Positions 1 to 11,745 of a stretch of 64,000 nucleotides of DNA are shown here, piece by piece. The notes beneath the pieces are model-generated. The model did no database searches. It was given only the letters and a program-made list of their open reading frames with translations, and was not told the origin of the DNA. The translations under genes were made by a program, and so were the position numbers. The DNA is from Ursus arctos. Its lineage: Eukaryota; Chordata; Mammalia; Carnivora; Ursidae. Where the stretch lies: NCBI RefSeq assembly GCF_023065955.2, contig NW_026622763.1, forward strand, positions 79,775,299 to 79,839,298, in the 5' to 3' direction. Numbering within the stretch: the stretch's first letter is position 1; every line of letters starts with the position of its first letter.

Positions 1-654
1 AAAAAATACAGGTACTCTAAAATAGAATAACAGGGTACCTATTGGATTGTTAATTCACTATGACTTTGGGCATAGCCGATACACCAAATATCTTCACAAG
101 GAAGTGTTTGTGTCAGAATTGAAATTCTGGAACACAACCCATTTTAGAGAGGACCTGTACTTTAGAACAGAGTCCTAAAAGGGAACTAACTGATATTCTG
201 ATCAATACTACAAAAGTATTTTTTCCGTCTAAAATTAAAGTTTGCTTTCATACTTACTTTAGCAATGGCTTCTGGATGGATTTTCAGATATACTTTAAAA
301 AACTGTGGGTCATTGGATGAGTTATCTAATCACTCTGAGCCTCAGTTTCCTTGTTTTGCAAAGTAAGGGTGAATTGTGCTTACTAAAGACAAAATGAGAG
401 GATTGAGGAAGTTGTTTAAAAGATTCAACTGGAGAATTGCGCACGTTACTAATGCATGTGTAACCCAGTGTCAGGGTGCCTGGTGGGCAAGTCTCAAGTG
501 GTGATTAGATTTTAGTTTGCAGTCATCCTGGTGGTAACAGGGACAGTTTCTCCGATGCTTATGCCGCTGTGTGCTCCCGTTGCCACGATGCGGGGTGCTT
601 TGGGTGGCATGCTAGAACGTGGTATTGTTACATATTCACTAACTCTCTTTGAAG
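1..654 (+). other. PARD3B: PARD3B intron (3' part), upstream of exon A
   Basis: AT-rich intronic sequence ending in a splice acceptor. The last 20 or so bases are pyrimidine-rich (CTAACTCTCTTTGAAG), and the AG is at 653-654. I see no clear interspersed repeat and no open frame that resembles a gene. The exon upstream of this intron is outside the window. Confidence 0.85.
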
Positions 655-1013
655 GGCTCAAGATGTCTTCCGCCAGGCGATGAAATCTCCCAGCGTGCTC
701 CTCCATGTGCTTCCACCTCAAAACCGTGAACAGTATGAAAAATCAGTCATTGGACCACTGAACATTTTTGGTAACAATGATGGTCCTTTGAGAACAAAGC
801 TGCCGCCTCCTGTCCATGGGATATCAGGAATAAAAACTATAAATCTCACAGGAACAGGTAGTCCTGAAGAGGATGCTTTGACCTCTCTGCAGCAAAGCAA
901 GAGCCCCCGGATACCGAGACTGGGTAGAAAGCCATCCTCTCCCTCACTCTCCCCTCTCATGGGGTTTGGCAGCAAGAAGAATGCAAAGAAAATTAAGATT
1001 GACCTAAAGAAAG
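655..1013 (+). CDS. PARD3B: PARD3B exon A: end of PDZ1 and PDZ1-PDZ2 linker
   Basis: Internal coding exon of PAR3-like polarity scaffold beta, a cytoplasmic and junctional adaptor related to PAR-3. The first base completes a split Gln codon (CA|G), then the frame reads AQDVFRQAMKSPSVLLHVLP, the last helix and strand of PDZ1. A linker follows (NREQYEKSVIGPLNIFGNND) and a Ser/Pro-rich stretch (RKPSSPSLSPLMGFGS). The last residues, KNAKKIKIDLKKG, form the first strand of PDZ2. The acceptor AG is at 653-654 and the donor is AAAG|GTAATT. The exon leaves one base (G) for a Gly codon completed by exon B. The ATG at 680 is an internal Met, not a start. The order of elements and the wording match human PARD3B as I know it, not PARD3. 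I am very confident of the identity; exact species differences were not computed. Confidence 0.97.
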
Positions 1014-1989
1014 GTAATTATTAAATTATGCTTAATAGCATTCTATTATTGTAACATGTAAAATTGGTTAAGAGAAATGCATTAAGGCTAATTTTGTTAA
1101 TTCTCCCTTCATTTAATTGTATCAAAGAATAGATTTAAGCAGGTAACTTAAATCTCTTGAAATTTTGCTACTTTCTTATTCTTTTCTGCTGGAGAGTATA
1201 GATTATTTGAAACAAAAAAAAATGATAAAGACATGTTGGGAAATGGAAAGAGCTGTTGCAAACTTGAGGGAAACACAGTAGTTAAGAAGCACAGAGATGC
1301 AGTTGAACCCTATTTTGAGCAAGATTAGTGATTTTTGTAGCACCCCGTAGGTCAGGTCTAAAAAGGGCATATATGTTTCTGGTTCTCTAAGCCAGTTTTA
1401 TACCAGCAAAACATTTAGTCCTCAAAAAGCAAACATGTGATAATTATAATTGATAATTATTATATATAATTATATAATTGAAATTTCACTAATTCAACAT
1501 TGCAAACAACTTTTCAAAACATACTTAATTTCAAAAGCATGCATAACCTTGTCTTCATCTTTCCCAATTTTCTGTGCATTTCAAACCCAGATCAATGAGA
1601 CTAGGACATGTGCATACATGCATATTTATGCAATGTTATATACATAAGGCTTCGTGTACTTCAGTGCTTTTATTTATTTCTAACCTCCTGATAATCCCTT
1701 CCCCCACTGCACCCTTCTGCAATCTGATGTGATTTTCAAGACTTAATTTAAAAGAAACTGAGAGCTCAAATTTTTGTCTGAATTAATACAGAATTTAATG
1801 ATCACAAGGTAGTTTTAAAATATTTATTAACATATATAAAAAAACAATAACATGCACCTTTAATTAGGGCAAAGTGGTTATTCTGAAAGATCCTTTCGTC
1901 AGAATTTTGTGCCCCTTAAGAATTCTGTCCTGAGAAGAAACTGTATTGACCAGGAGGCACAAATTCACCTGTGTGCTTAGCAATTAGCC

Positions 1990-2231
1990 TTTTTTTTTTT
2001 TTAAGATTGATTGACTGACTGATTGATTGAAGAGAGAGAGTAAGTGAGCATGTGCAGGTTCATGCATGAGCAAGGAGAGGGGAAGAGGAAGAGGGAGAGA
2101 GAGAATCTACAAGCAGACTCCCCACTGAGCGTGGAGCCTGACCCAAGGGCTCAATCCCAGGTCCCTGAGATCATGACCCAAGCTGAAGCCAAGAGCTGGC
2201 CACTTAACCAACTGAGCCACCCAGGTGCCCC
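1990..2231 (-). repeat. Can-SINE (tRNA-Lys-derived carnivore SINE)
   Basis: On the plus strand it reads poly-T, then GATTGATTGA and (AG)n. An A-box/B-box-like body follows, and it ends GAGCCACCCAGGTGCCCC, the reverse complement of the Can-SINE head. The flanks share a short TTAGCC/TAGGC-plus-T similarity that could be a weak target-site duplication. Restricted to Carnivora, so diagnostic for the host group. Confidence 0.93.
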
Positions 2232-2399
2232 TAGGCTTTTTATATAAATGTATCAGTTACATTTTTGTACAAATTATCCAGCTATGTATTAGACATGGGT
2301 TTGAGTGCTTTGAGGATAGATAAATCAGACGCAGAAGGTAACCTTAAGAATGCATCAGAAAGCCTTGAATGAAAAAATAAAGAATATGCCATCACAGCT

Positions 2400-3140
2400 A
2401 TACTTTGGGAAGATTAATCTGACAGCAAAAAGGTACACCAGAAAAGAGATCAAACAACAAAGGATCAGTAAAGGATACATTGAATCTATCTAAATATAAT
2501 ATGTGTGTATGCCTTGCCTGCTGACTGGATAAAGGAGGGCAGAGAACAAGGAATTGCAGATGGCTTGTTAGTGGAGATACCATTACTAAAAATGAGAATT
2601 TTTAGTAGATGAGTATATGTGAAATGACCAGGATCTGAATTGGAGAAGGAAATTCATAGTGACGTTTGAAAATGCTGGTGAAAGTGTGTGCATGGTCCTA
2701 TTGAGGGAACAGACACCATAGAGAGATTAGGGCCAAAGAGATTTCGGTGTCATCCACAGGGAGATGGCAGTTGGAGCCAGGAGCTGGCCAAGGCAGAGAC
2801 TCTAGAGAACAAATTGTTCCATGGCAGATCCTTGGGGAATATCTTTGTTCATCTGGGAGAACAGTGGGTAGGAGACAGTGGTAGATGTGATGTGATCAGA
2901 GAGGTAGGAAAATAAGCAGAAAATAGAGACATGAAAACCAAAGAGGGGGCCATTAATTTCAAGAGGGCCATTAATTTCAAGAGAACAATTGGTGAGAAGT
3001 GTCAAAGCTAGAGAAAGGGACAGATCAGAAGAGGAAAAATTAGTGGACGTGATCATGGGTAGGTCATTGGTGGTGGAAGACTGAAGAAGTAAGATTGAAG
3101 TAAGGATTCTTTAGGGCAGAGATATTTGAGCATACCTTCA
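2400..3140 (-). repeat. Old LINE fragment, L2-like, antisense
   Basis: The plus strand has the purine-rich wording typical of antisense mammalian L2 coding sequence, such as the segments around GGAGATGGCAGTTGGAGCCA and AGGTCATTGGTGG. It is strongly diverged. An 18-bp unit is tandemly duplicated inside it (2945-2962 and 2963-2980). The family is called from recalled L2 wording, so the limits are approximate. Confidence 0.5.
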
Positions 3141-3622
3141 GATAAAGTGAAAACCACGTACTCAGAGAGAGAGAGAGATTGAGATGCAAGAGAATGGGAC
3201 AGCAAGGGTGAGGGCGGGAGCAGGGGCGTGCAGCACGGGAGGAATCGAGGCCCAGGTGAGGGGAGCTGCAGGGTGGCTAGCTGAGTGAGCGCCTGACAAA
3301 ACTCATGTCAGATGGCCTTTGGCTGCTCACGGTTTACCGAGAAATCAATCTCCTGAGTTTATGGGTAACATGTGGCATTTCTTCTGGGGCCTCAGTAGAC
3401 GAAAGTGTTACACATCTGCATTGGGCCCTAAATTCACTTTGAAACCATCATGGCCTGTCAGGAACTATAATCTGTATTTGCAACCAGAACAACTGAAGTG
3501 AATTTAAAATATTTGCTGGAATGTAAATATTTTACTTATTCTACATTAGTCTAAATTAAGTAGATTTTACTGGAAGGTTTCTGCTTAAGGTGACCATGCA
3601 TTTTCCTGGTCTCACACACTAG

Positions 3623-3762
3623 GCCCTGAAGGACTGGGTTTCACTGTGGTTACCAGAGACTCTTCCATACATGGGCCTGGTCCCATTTTTGTAAAAAACA
3701 TTTTACCAAAGGGAGCAGCAATAAAAGATGGCCGCCTACAATCAGGGGACAGAATTTTGGAG
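3623..3762 (+). CDS. PARD3B: PARD3B exon B: N-terminal half of PDZ2
   Basis: The two leading bases (GC) finish the Gly codon begun in exon A. Then 46 codons run from PEGLGFTVVTRDSS to QSGDRILE. GLGF is the classical carboxylate-binding loop of a PDZ domain, and the segment GPGPIFVKNILPKGAAIKDG is the second and third strands with the connecting turn. The domain is finished by exon C. The acceptor is TAG|GCCCTG and the donor GAG|GTAAGA, which is close to consensus. The exon enters in phase 1 and leaves in phase 0. In PAR-3 family proteins PDZ2 is a membrane-lipid or ligand-binding module; which ligand this paralogue prefers cannot be read from the sequence. Confidence 0.97.
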
Positions 3763-4900
3763 GTAAGAATTGGAATTAATATCTTCAATAAAATATCCTT
3801 GGTGTTAAAATAAATATGTTAATATTTATATTTTGAATGTAATGTATTGAAAATTATCACTTATAGACAAGATAAGGACTTTAATTATATTAAAAAAAAA
3901 AAAACGTTAGTTAATAGGAAGCATCTTCTTAGTCCCCCTTAGGTCAGTGATAGAAGGACAAGTAACACTGCAAACTTTTCCCTGTTTTCTCTTACTTCTG
4001 CCTCTTAGGGTCCCTGGGAAATTTGGATCAAATCTGGGAATTCATCATAATTGCAGTTAGGGCTAAGAATTTCAAAGTGATAGCCAAACTCTGGTAACAG
4101 TTTCTTTAAACTTCTCCTAGGGATGGGCCAGCCTGTCTCAGGGTGATCTATCCCTATAAAGAAGTGTTCGGAACTACCCAAAGCGAGAGGCTTTTTCCCC
4201 CATGCATTTTTGTTCGGTAGCATTGTCTTCTTAGCTAAATACATAGTCTCAACTTACCTTTCAAGAAATCGTCCTTGTTGAAACTGGCTGGTTCTATTAA
4301 CTTTCTCATGGCATGGAGGCAACACTATAGATTTTTTTATAGTTCTGGATTATGAAAGAAGATGTATCAAATGACTACTATAGCTCCAGATTACAATGTC
4401 TGATAATCTGTGATGACTGGGCGACTATCTGAACATGATGAACACTGTTTCATTATAACAGAAGACTTTTGCTGCCAAAGTAATTTGCCATGTAATCATG
4501 GTCCTTTTATTTTATTTTATTTTATTTTATTTTATTTTATTTTTTATTTTTTGGTATTAGGCAGAAAATGGTGCCAGTTTAGCATCTGAAATCCACCTCT
4601 TTCCTAGTTGAGGAATTATTCTCTGCTGTCAGTTTGATGCCCCCTTGTAAAAATGTGCTGTCTTAGGAGAAGCTGCTCATACGAATTCCTGACTATCTTA
4701 AATGATCTAGTACCATAAAAATGATGGCCAGTGTAATACTGGTCCTTTGAACACTGTTGGTTTGGGTCCATGTGTTCAGTTTTCATCTTTTCAGAGCTAT
4801 ATTCATTGTAGGGGCCCATTTGCTACTTACTTTCAGAAACTGTCTAGCATAGAAGGAGATGGAGAGTGTTGTAATCTGTCCATATGATGGCACCCGTTAG
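3763..4900 (+). other. PARD3B: PARD3B intron B-C
   Basis: A 1.1 kb intron with a (TTTTA)n run at 4504-4550 and an A run near 3892-3904. I see no gene. The acceptor CACCCGTTAG is preceded by a purine-rich stretch, so its pyrimidine tract is weak for about 60 bases upstream. Confidence 0.88.
4504..4550. repeat. (TTTTA)n microsatellite
   Basis: About nine units of TTTTA with one slightly longer T run near the end. No SINE body is recognisable next to it. Confidence 0.9.
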
Positions 4901-5029
4901 GTGAATGGCAGAGATGTCACTGGGCGAACTCAGGAAGAGCTTGTGGCCATGCTGAGGAGCACCAAGCAAGGAGAGACAGCATCGCTGGTCATCGCCCGTC
5001 AAGAAGGAACTTTTCTTCCCCGAGAGCTG
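4901..5029 (+). CDS. PARD3B: PARD3B exon C: C-terminal half of PDZ2
   Basis: 43 whole codons, phase 0 at both ends. The exon begins VNGRDVTGRTQEELVAMLRS, the strand plus the long helix that forms one wall of the PDZ peptide groove, and continues through TKQGETASLVIARQEG, the last strand. It ends FLPREL at the start of the PDZ2-PDZ3 linker. The acceptor is TAG|GTGAAT and the donor CTG|GTAATG. Because its length is a multiple of three, skipping it would keep the frame but delete half of PDZ2. Very confident identification. Confidence 0.97.
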
Positions 5030-5309
5030 GTAATGTTCAGGTCATAGTCTCACTGAATCTTCAATGCAGAGTTTAACATACCCAGTGAATTCATAGTAGC
5101 TGAGAGATGAGTTCTAAGTCACAGGTTTCATTTGTAACAAGAATTGAATCACACTAAGAGTTTTTTTTTGGTCCCATTTGGGGGTGTCATGGCTTTATGA
5201 TATTAATGCAGTGAGTTGGACATGTGCTAACAGTGCTTCCAGGATACAAATTCAAACACCCTTTTAAGGAAGCAATTTAACAATATTCAACTAAATAAAA
5301 TATACTTTG

Positions 5310-5545
5310 AGTGTTGTGCTGTATGTTAGCTTTATGCAAAACACAGTCCGCAAAAATGGTTGTGCACCACCTTAATGCAGTTTGCAGTCTAAAAGGAAAT
5401 AAAATAGGACCAAGTCTTCAAAGTGGTGATGAAGGTGATGAAAAAGAACTGCAGGATGCTATAGGCACATGTCACAAGGGAATTTAACCTAATCATGAGG
5501 GCCAGGAAAGGTATCCTGAGGAAGAGAGTTTCAAAAGTCTTGTTA
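5310..5545 (-). repeat. L2-like fragment (antisense)
   Basis: The wording resembles antisense L2 3' sequence: a stretch like GTTTGCAGTCTAAAAGGAAA, then AGGGCCAGGAAAGGTATCCT, then GAGGAAGAGAGTTTC. Diverged; the limits are soft. Confidence 0.45.
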
Positions 5546-5554
5546 AAATGTATG

Positions 5555-6000
5555 TTCTTTGACCTACTAACTATACTCCTAGTAATCTGTCCTAAACTGA
5601 TCATCATAGATGTGGAAAAAATTCATGTACATTGATTTTTTTTCTCAAGTCCTATTTATTGTAGTGATCTATTGGGCGCTGTACAATCATAAGGTATTGG
5701 TTAGATAAATAACTAGATAGCTCTCCAATGAAAGATAATAGTTACTTAAAATGGTCTTGGTGATGAACTGATAATAACACGAGAAAACGTTCAGAGTGCC
5801 TTAAGAAGAAAGTAGTGTATAAATGATATATGCAGCATGATCAGACTACATTAAAATATCTTTAAAAAACAAAAAACAAAAATCCCCAAAGAACCGGCAA
5901 AAGATATACCCAGAATGTTGGGATTAGGAGACATTTTAATTTTCTCATTTTTAAAATAATGAACACCTATTATTTTATTATTGACATGTATTTAAGAAGG
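5555..6000 (+). repeat. Ancient L1 (L1M-type) 3' region
   Basis: It reads like the end of ORF2 and the 3' UTR of an old L1. A 'CTATACTCCTAGTAATCTGTC' type segment comes first, then a 'TGGTTAGATAAATAA' segment and a 'TTAGGAGACATTTTAATTTT' segment near the end. Many stops and indels; not functional. Confidence 0.5.
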
Positions 6001-7241
6001 CTATAGAAAAATTCAAAGGACTTTTATGGCCAATAACAAAAAGGAGTAGATGTGGTAAAAAAGGATTTTTAATTACCTCTCAGAGTTAGATCATCAGAAC
6101 CAGTGAGGGTTAGTTAAGAAAACTGTAGTTAGCTTGAAAAAGAGAAAGTTTAGGACACATTTTTATTGCTATCAAATACGTAAGGAGTTTTTGTATGGAT
6201 TAGAGAAGTAAACTTATTAATACATTTCTTCGGGTAGTTTCTGTCCATTAGCGTACTTATGTATTAATCTGACTAATAACTTACTAAGTACATGTTGTGC
6301 ACTAAATTGGAGGTTCTGGGGATACAAAAATAATTAAGACTCATTTCCTGCCCTCCTTGCGCTGGTACCAGAACAAATATTTGGAAGTGATAATGTTGCA
6401 AGTTACAGTTGTTTCTAACTATTGGAGCTGTCCAAGAAGAAAACAGGCAACTTAGAATATTGGAACAGAGCCAGCCTCACCATCTGTCAGAGGTGCTCTA
6501 GAAAAAAAATTCTCCTATTGGTAAGGTGATAAGACTAGATAAATAAATTCTAAGATATCTACTCTAAGCCTAATATTCTGTTATCTATGTTTATATTCAC
6601 GTTTGAATATACAACCTTCCTGAAAGACCTCTCATTTATTGATGCTCCTTAGTACTGACCAAAGGACCCTCTTCCCACCACATTTCCGGTCCTTCCTTCT
6701 TCCCATCATCTTGTCCATTTTTCCCCTTGCCCTATTGAATGTTCTGGGAAGATCTGCAGTAAAACAGGGAAGGAAAGAAAATTGGGTGGTGTGAGCTGTA
6801 AAGACTGTACTCCCCGCCTGTTTTCCTCTAGTTGGCTCCTCCATTGCCAGCCATTTGGGAGGGCAGAATCTTGAATTTCCATCTCATTTGCTCACTTAAG
6901 CTCCTTACTCTTCCTAAAAAGAAATGCTGCAGAAACTTAAAGTCCAGATTTTTTTCTAAAACACGGATGGATTTTTCTTTCAATCCTTTATTTATCCAAA
7001 GGCCTAGGTCTTTCTCTACAAGGGTCACAGTGAGAAGAAACAATTAGAAAGAGGCAGCATGTACATATAACAGGAAGCCTTTCACTTCTTGTCCAACTCT
7101 TCGGTTGCTCGAGATAAAACTCTTAGAAAACTTTGGTGGGTCTATGTGCTTGTGTCAGGGATTGGAGAAGAAAGAAAGAAGTTTTGACTGTGTATTCTGT
7201 TGAACTATGAGTGAAACCCTGAATAGAAAGAGAAATATTCC

Positions 7242-7388
7242 ATGGGTGCCTGGATGGCTAAGTCAGTTAAGTGTCTGCCTTCACCTCAGGTCATGATTCC
7301 AGGGTCCTGGGATGGAGCTGCTGTGTGGGGCTCCCTGCTCATCAGGAAGTTTGTTTTTCCCTCTGCCCCTCCACCCCACTTGTGCATG

Positions 7389-7420
<32 letters not shown>

Positions 7421-7471
7421 TTCATGTGTTCTCTCTCTCAAATAAATAAAATCTTTAAAAAAAAGAGAGAA
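7242..7471 (+). repeat. Can-SINE with target-site duplication
   Basis: The head reads GGGTGCCTGGATGGCTAAGT. It is followed by the tRNA-like body, a long CT microsatellite (about 7390-7421) and an AAATAAATAAAATCTTTAAA tail. The flanks AGAAATATTCC (7231-7241) and AGAAACATTCC (7472-7482) match at 10 of 11 positions, a convincing target-site duplication. Confidence 0.95.
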
Positions 7472-7774
7472 AGAAACATTCCAGACAGCAAAAGAGCCTA
7501 ATAACAGAGCTCCAGCTGAGAACTTGTTCCCTCAGTTTCCCATCTAATAGTTCCTTTTACCCCTTTCTCTGTGTCTTCTAGAATTCTTAACTTCACAGCA
7601 AATCATTCTAGAAGCTTTCTCTCTCCCCCAGGTAAGGGGGGGGAAGGATGTGACCTTACCCCGGTTAAAACTCTGAATGCATTCTCAATCACAGATAATT
7701 GCAGCTGGAAGTTAATGAATATAAAAATAGCATTTTCAGAGTAAAGGGGCTGAAAGAATCAGTATGTCCAAATC

Positions 7775-7875
7775 TACTTTGCAGATGAGAAAACAGAGGT
7801 TCAGTGTGGTGGAGTAACCTGTTGATGGTCCTGCACTGCTCGGGACCTAGAGGTGTGGGTTTCTTAACACGTCGT
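7775..7875 (-). repeat. MIR fragment
   Basis: The phrase TTTGCAGATGAGAAAACAGAG followed by GGTTCAGTG is the reverse complement of the MIR core. Short and diverged. Confidence 0.55.
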
Positions 7876-7921
7876 GCATCGTCTCTGGAGTTCAACTCTG
7901 GAAGCTCCACATTATTCAGTG

Positions 7922-8085
7922 TTCCAGTGTGATCTCAAGCAGCTCACAAAATCATTCTAAGACTCACTTGCCCCATCTTTATCATAAGATTGTTGTGAAG
8001 ATTAAAAGAGATCATACATGCAAATCTCTTGGCGTAGTTCCTGGCCAATTTTAAGTCCTCAATATATGCCAGCTGTAATTATTCT
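7922..8085 (+). repeat. MIR fragment
   Basis: It contains the sense MIR 3' wording: TTGTTGTGAAGATTAAAAGA, then a 'CTCTTGGCGTAGTTCCTGGC' segment and CAATATATGCCAGCT. It lies close to the antisense fragment at 7775-7875. Confidence 0.6.
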
Positions 8086-9857
8086 AGTACCTTGTCACTT
8101 CTGTAGTGTTAAACACAATAAAAGCACAATACTACACTTTAGATCCCTTGTGGGGAAAATAGATCTAATCAGGCTTACCTGGGACTAACCATTATTTTGA
8201 ACATTGATTTTTTAATTATCATTTAAAAATACATACTGGTGTCCAAAATACTGAATTACAAAATAAAGGAAAAAAAGTTTTTTTGGTTTGAAACTAAATC
8301 CATAAGTCAGGCAGCCTGTATTAGTTCACTCTCATGTAATAGAATTTAGTGAAGTTTGATTTCTATCCCAAAAAGTGACATCATAGGCCAAGCCCCCCAG
8401 GGAACATATTAAATTAATTGTGCAACTGTGAGATTATGAGTGCAAATAAATTATTTGGTCTCATTGTTTTTAGTTTTATACCAAATTTGGAAGGCATGTG
8501 GTTAGTATCTCTTCTCCTAGAATTCTCTGGCAAACAGTCTAGACTCTTTAAAAACATTCGACTTCTAATTATCTAAATATGTGGAATATTCTTTGTAACC
8601 ACAGCAAAGCAAAGCCTTTGCAGATTATAAGCACCGAAGTAATGTGGACCCAGAATCCTTGTTTTGAAGAAATATGGAATTGTCTTCTTTGTCCAGCCCA
8701 AATGCCTTCCTTGAGCACTACGTGGCAAGAACCATACAGGAAGTTTAAAGAGAGGTCATGTTAGGCACGCACGGCACTATTTCACTGTGAATCACTTCAT
8801 AGTGTGACATGCACAGGACTATTTGAAAGAACAGAATGAAGAACAGTGTGCTATGTGACACATCTCTGTATTTTTCTTTCAAAAAAACCGAAGGTGTTAC
8901 CACTTTGGTCTCTTCTCCCTTATCATGACTGATGCACACACTTGACTTCCATTGAAAATCTGGCAGGATGAAGGAAGGACAGCACTTCCTGCCTTTGTCT
9001 TGTTCTATCTCCTTTGAAGAAAACAAACCGTGTTTATTGTTTTCCTGTTCTAAGAAACCATCCTCTCCCTTCTCTCCAGCCTTGCTGTTTCAGGAGCTGG
9101 ATCCCCTCTTAACGGCGCTGCTCTGCCTAGTTTCCGACAGTTCAGTCTTCCTTACTTCCTCGCTATCTTAGCTCCTTGTAAAGTCTTAACACTTAGAGCC
9201 AAGGGAGCATGTGGTCAGCAGTTATACAGGAAGTCCCAATATAGGATGGTCTCTCTCGGATGTGACCCTCTGTCATTCCTAAGGCCTGAGCACCCATTTC
9301 CTGGTTATGTCTCCTGACCTGCCACGGGAGGACTCTGCTGAATTCTTTCCACGTCCTTCCTCCCAAGCAATTGGTTAGTATCACAAATGTAGCAGCGCAT
9401 TTAGCCAACCTTCATTGCATCTGCGGCCGGCCGGGCTGCACATCAAATGAGAGGAATTCATGTACTAGCATCACAACTATTTAAGCTCTTTCTAGTATCT
9501 TTACCAAAGGAACTGTGTTTCAAAGGCAATCTTTCCAGAATCCCAAGCTGGAAGACCCTTTGAAGTCTTCACCCCCTAACTGGGTGAGAGTTTATTAAAG
9601 AGGTGTTCACATAAGGAACGTTTTTGCAACAGGGGCTTTGAGGTTAGTGTTGGTAATAGAATCCCAAGGTGAAAGTGTCTGCGTCTGCACTTGAAATGAG
9701 TGAGCACTGTGCTCATAATCAGCGCTTTGTTTGCTGTTTTCCGTGACAGACACATGCTACGACTTCTCTCCCATCCCTGGCCCCCCAAATTCTTGGGTTC
9801 TTATGCAGACTGTCAGTTTAGGAAAGATCATGAAAAACTAAAGGTTTTCGATTGATG

Positions 9858-9978
9858 TCATACCTTTTTTTTTTTTTTTTTTGAGAGCTTCAGAGAGAAA
9901 GAGCGTGCGCGCAAGCGAGCGAGACTGTGTTGTTTGTCATGTAGGTGTGCACACACACGCACGTGTGTGTATGTCTTC
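9858..9978. repeat. Poly-T with GA-rich, GCGC-rich and (CA/TG)n tract
   Basis: About 17 T residues, then GAGAGCTTCAGAGAGAAAGA, a CpG-rich alternating stretch (GTGCGCGCAAGCGAGCGAG) and GTGCACACACACGCACGTGT. It could be the remnant of a minus-strand Can-SINE tail, but no SINE body is present. Confidence 0.6.
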
Positions 9979-10924
9979 TTTCCTTTACTGGGGAGGAAAA
10001 AACATGGTCCCATTCCTTTGTTAACCTCTTTAATGTTTCATGTTCTGACCTGCTGGCTTATCTTTAAATTATCCTGAAAATCACAGCAACCCCTGGCGGG
10101 TAAAGCGAGCTGAGAGAATTTCAAATGTATTTATAATTTCTACCTGCCAAGTTCACCTGCTATTAAATGCCGGCCTCTGCAAGTGGGATTAACTATATTT
10201 CAAGCAAGCAAGTTGCTGCTGCCTGGCATGACTGAGATCCTAACGTAGCCAGCCATGTTTGCCACGCCGATGTGACCTTCACTTAGGAATACTGCTTTCG
10301 CTGAGGGGGGAAAAATGTTCCACATACGCGCTCGTGTGGATGCTCCCTGAGTAGGCGCTGAGCTTAGTGTGGTCCAGGACCACCATATTTACCAATCCCT
10401 GACTGCCTTTGCAAATAACATGTGGCTCCCACTCCTTTACTGTTTATCTTCTTAGGAAGTGAAAAATTCATACCTTCAGATGTCAAATTATTTAATATCA
10501 TAAATCATGCAAGAATTTTCGTTTGAAATCTTAGATGAACCTCATTTAACTGATATATTATTTTATTCCCTTTGGCTATTAGATTCAAATGATTCCATGC
10601 TTAATTAACCAAGGTACTTAAGGAAGAATGAATATTATAGCAGCTATTTGTGGATAAGTAGCAGAAATTGAAGGATGATTTCAGAATGATTTGTCTACCT
10701 AAACCAAAGTGCAGGAGTTATGTTTTGGAATTTAAATAATTATGCAGAAGTCAAAACGCCGCTGCATTTTATGGATTCTCCAAATAACATAGTTCTTGTG
10801 ACTTAAGATGGAATCCTCGCTAAAATATAGTCTCCATTTCTGCTTCTCTCTACAGTATTTTTCCCTGCTTAGTGAAATTCCATTCAAGCAGTTGTCATCT
10901 GATCCTACGCAAGGTTCTGCAGCA

Positions 10925-11280
10925 TGAACTCTAGAGTTGAATAAGATGTGTTCACGTCCTCAAGGAGCTTCTAGCCTATAAAGAAGAGTAGGAGTTGGTC
11001 AAATTATTCAATGAAGTGTTATGGGGCTTCAAAGTTGGGGGACCAAGAAAACCTTGAAGAACATGATAGTGTTTGAGAAAGGTCTCAATTGAGTAGGATT
11101 TCAAAATGCAGAGCTACGGGGGGAAGGAAACAGCATCTTCAAATACTCTGAGATTAGAAAATGTAAAATACATCAGGGAGATGGTAGGCGGCCCAACTTG
11201 ACAGCTTACTGAGCAGGGGTTAACATGAGAAATAGTATTGTTTGAAATAAATTGGAAGAGGTGAAAAGACATTCAGATAC
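10925..11280 (-). repeat. L2-like fragment (antisense)
   Basis: The wording CCTCAAGGAGCTTCTAGCCT, followed by segments resembling a 'gatagtgtttgagaaagg...' arrangement, is like antisense L2 3' sequence. Diverged; the limits are approximate. Confidence 0.45.
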
Positions 11281-11309
11281 CTGCTAAGAGCTTATTGGAT
11301 TTGACTATA

Positions 11310-11745
11310 ATATAATCGTTAGGAGCCTGGGATCTGGGATCAGTCAGACTCGGGTTGAATCCTGGCTCTACAACCTACAGGCTGAATGGTCTTGATTAAG
11401 TTACTTCCCTGAGCCACCCACCCCCCTTCCTCACCCCTAATTCAGGGATCAGAGTATTGTCTACCTAAGAGCCTGTCAGCATTAGAGATGAGTGTAAAGT
11501 TCTTAGAATAGGACACATGGAATGTGAATCCCTGCTTTGCATTCCTAACCTCTCTGTGTCTCAGTTTCCTCATTTGTTAAATAAGGATAATAACAGCACC
11601 TATCTTGTAGGGTGTTGTGAAAATTAGCTGAGCATAGATGCTAATACACAGTGAGTGTCAAATAATGTTATCTTGTGTTGTTGTTTCCTGTGTCTGATGC
11701 ACACTGTACGTTCAGTAAATATTTGTTGACTAAATAAATGAAAGC
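11310..11745 (+). repeat. MIR, probably two partial copies, with L2-type tail
   Basis: The first part (11318-11420) has the MIR head, with CGGGTTGAATCCTGGCTCTA and the tRNA-like core. The second (11500-11690) has CTCTGTGTCTCAGTTTCCTC and GGGTGTTGTGAAAATTAGCT. The end reads like the shared LINE tail, CAGTAAATATTTGTTGACTA. A CCACCCACCCCCC stretch separates the halves. Confidence 0.75.

Larger units (their letters stand above)
1014..3622 (+). other. PARD3B: PARD3B intron A-B
   Basis: A 2.6 kb intron, GT...AG. It holds an AT-rich inverted-repeat patch near 1440-1485, a minus-strand Can-SINE (1990-2231) and an old minus-strand L2-like stretch (about 2400-3140). The acceptor is CACACACTAG at 3613-3622. 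The rest looks single-copy. Confidence 0.9.

Noticed and set aside
680..1024. A 114-codon open frame starting at ATG 680, read as a small gene
   Set aside because: It is the middle of PARD3B exon A. The frame is open upstream to the splice acceptor, and the last few residues (after LKKG) are intron.
1990..2231. tRNA gene, from the A-box/B-box-like body of a Can-SINE
   Set aside because: The body is SINE sequence followed by a CT/A-rich tail. No cloverleaf can be drawn. The same applies to the other SINEs.
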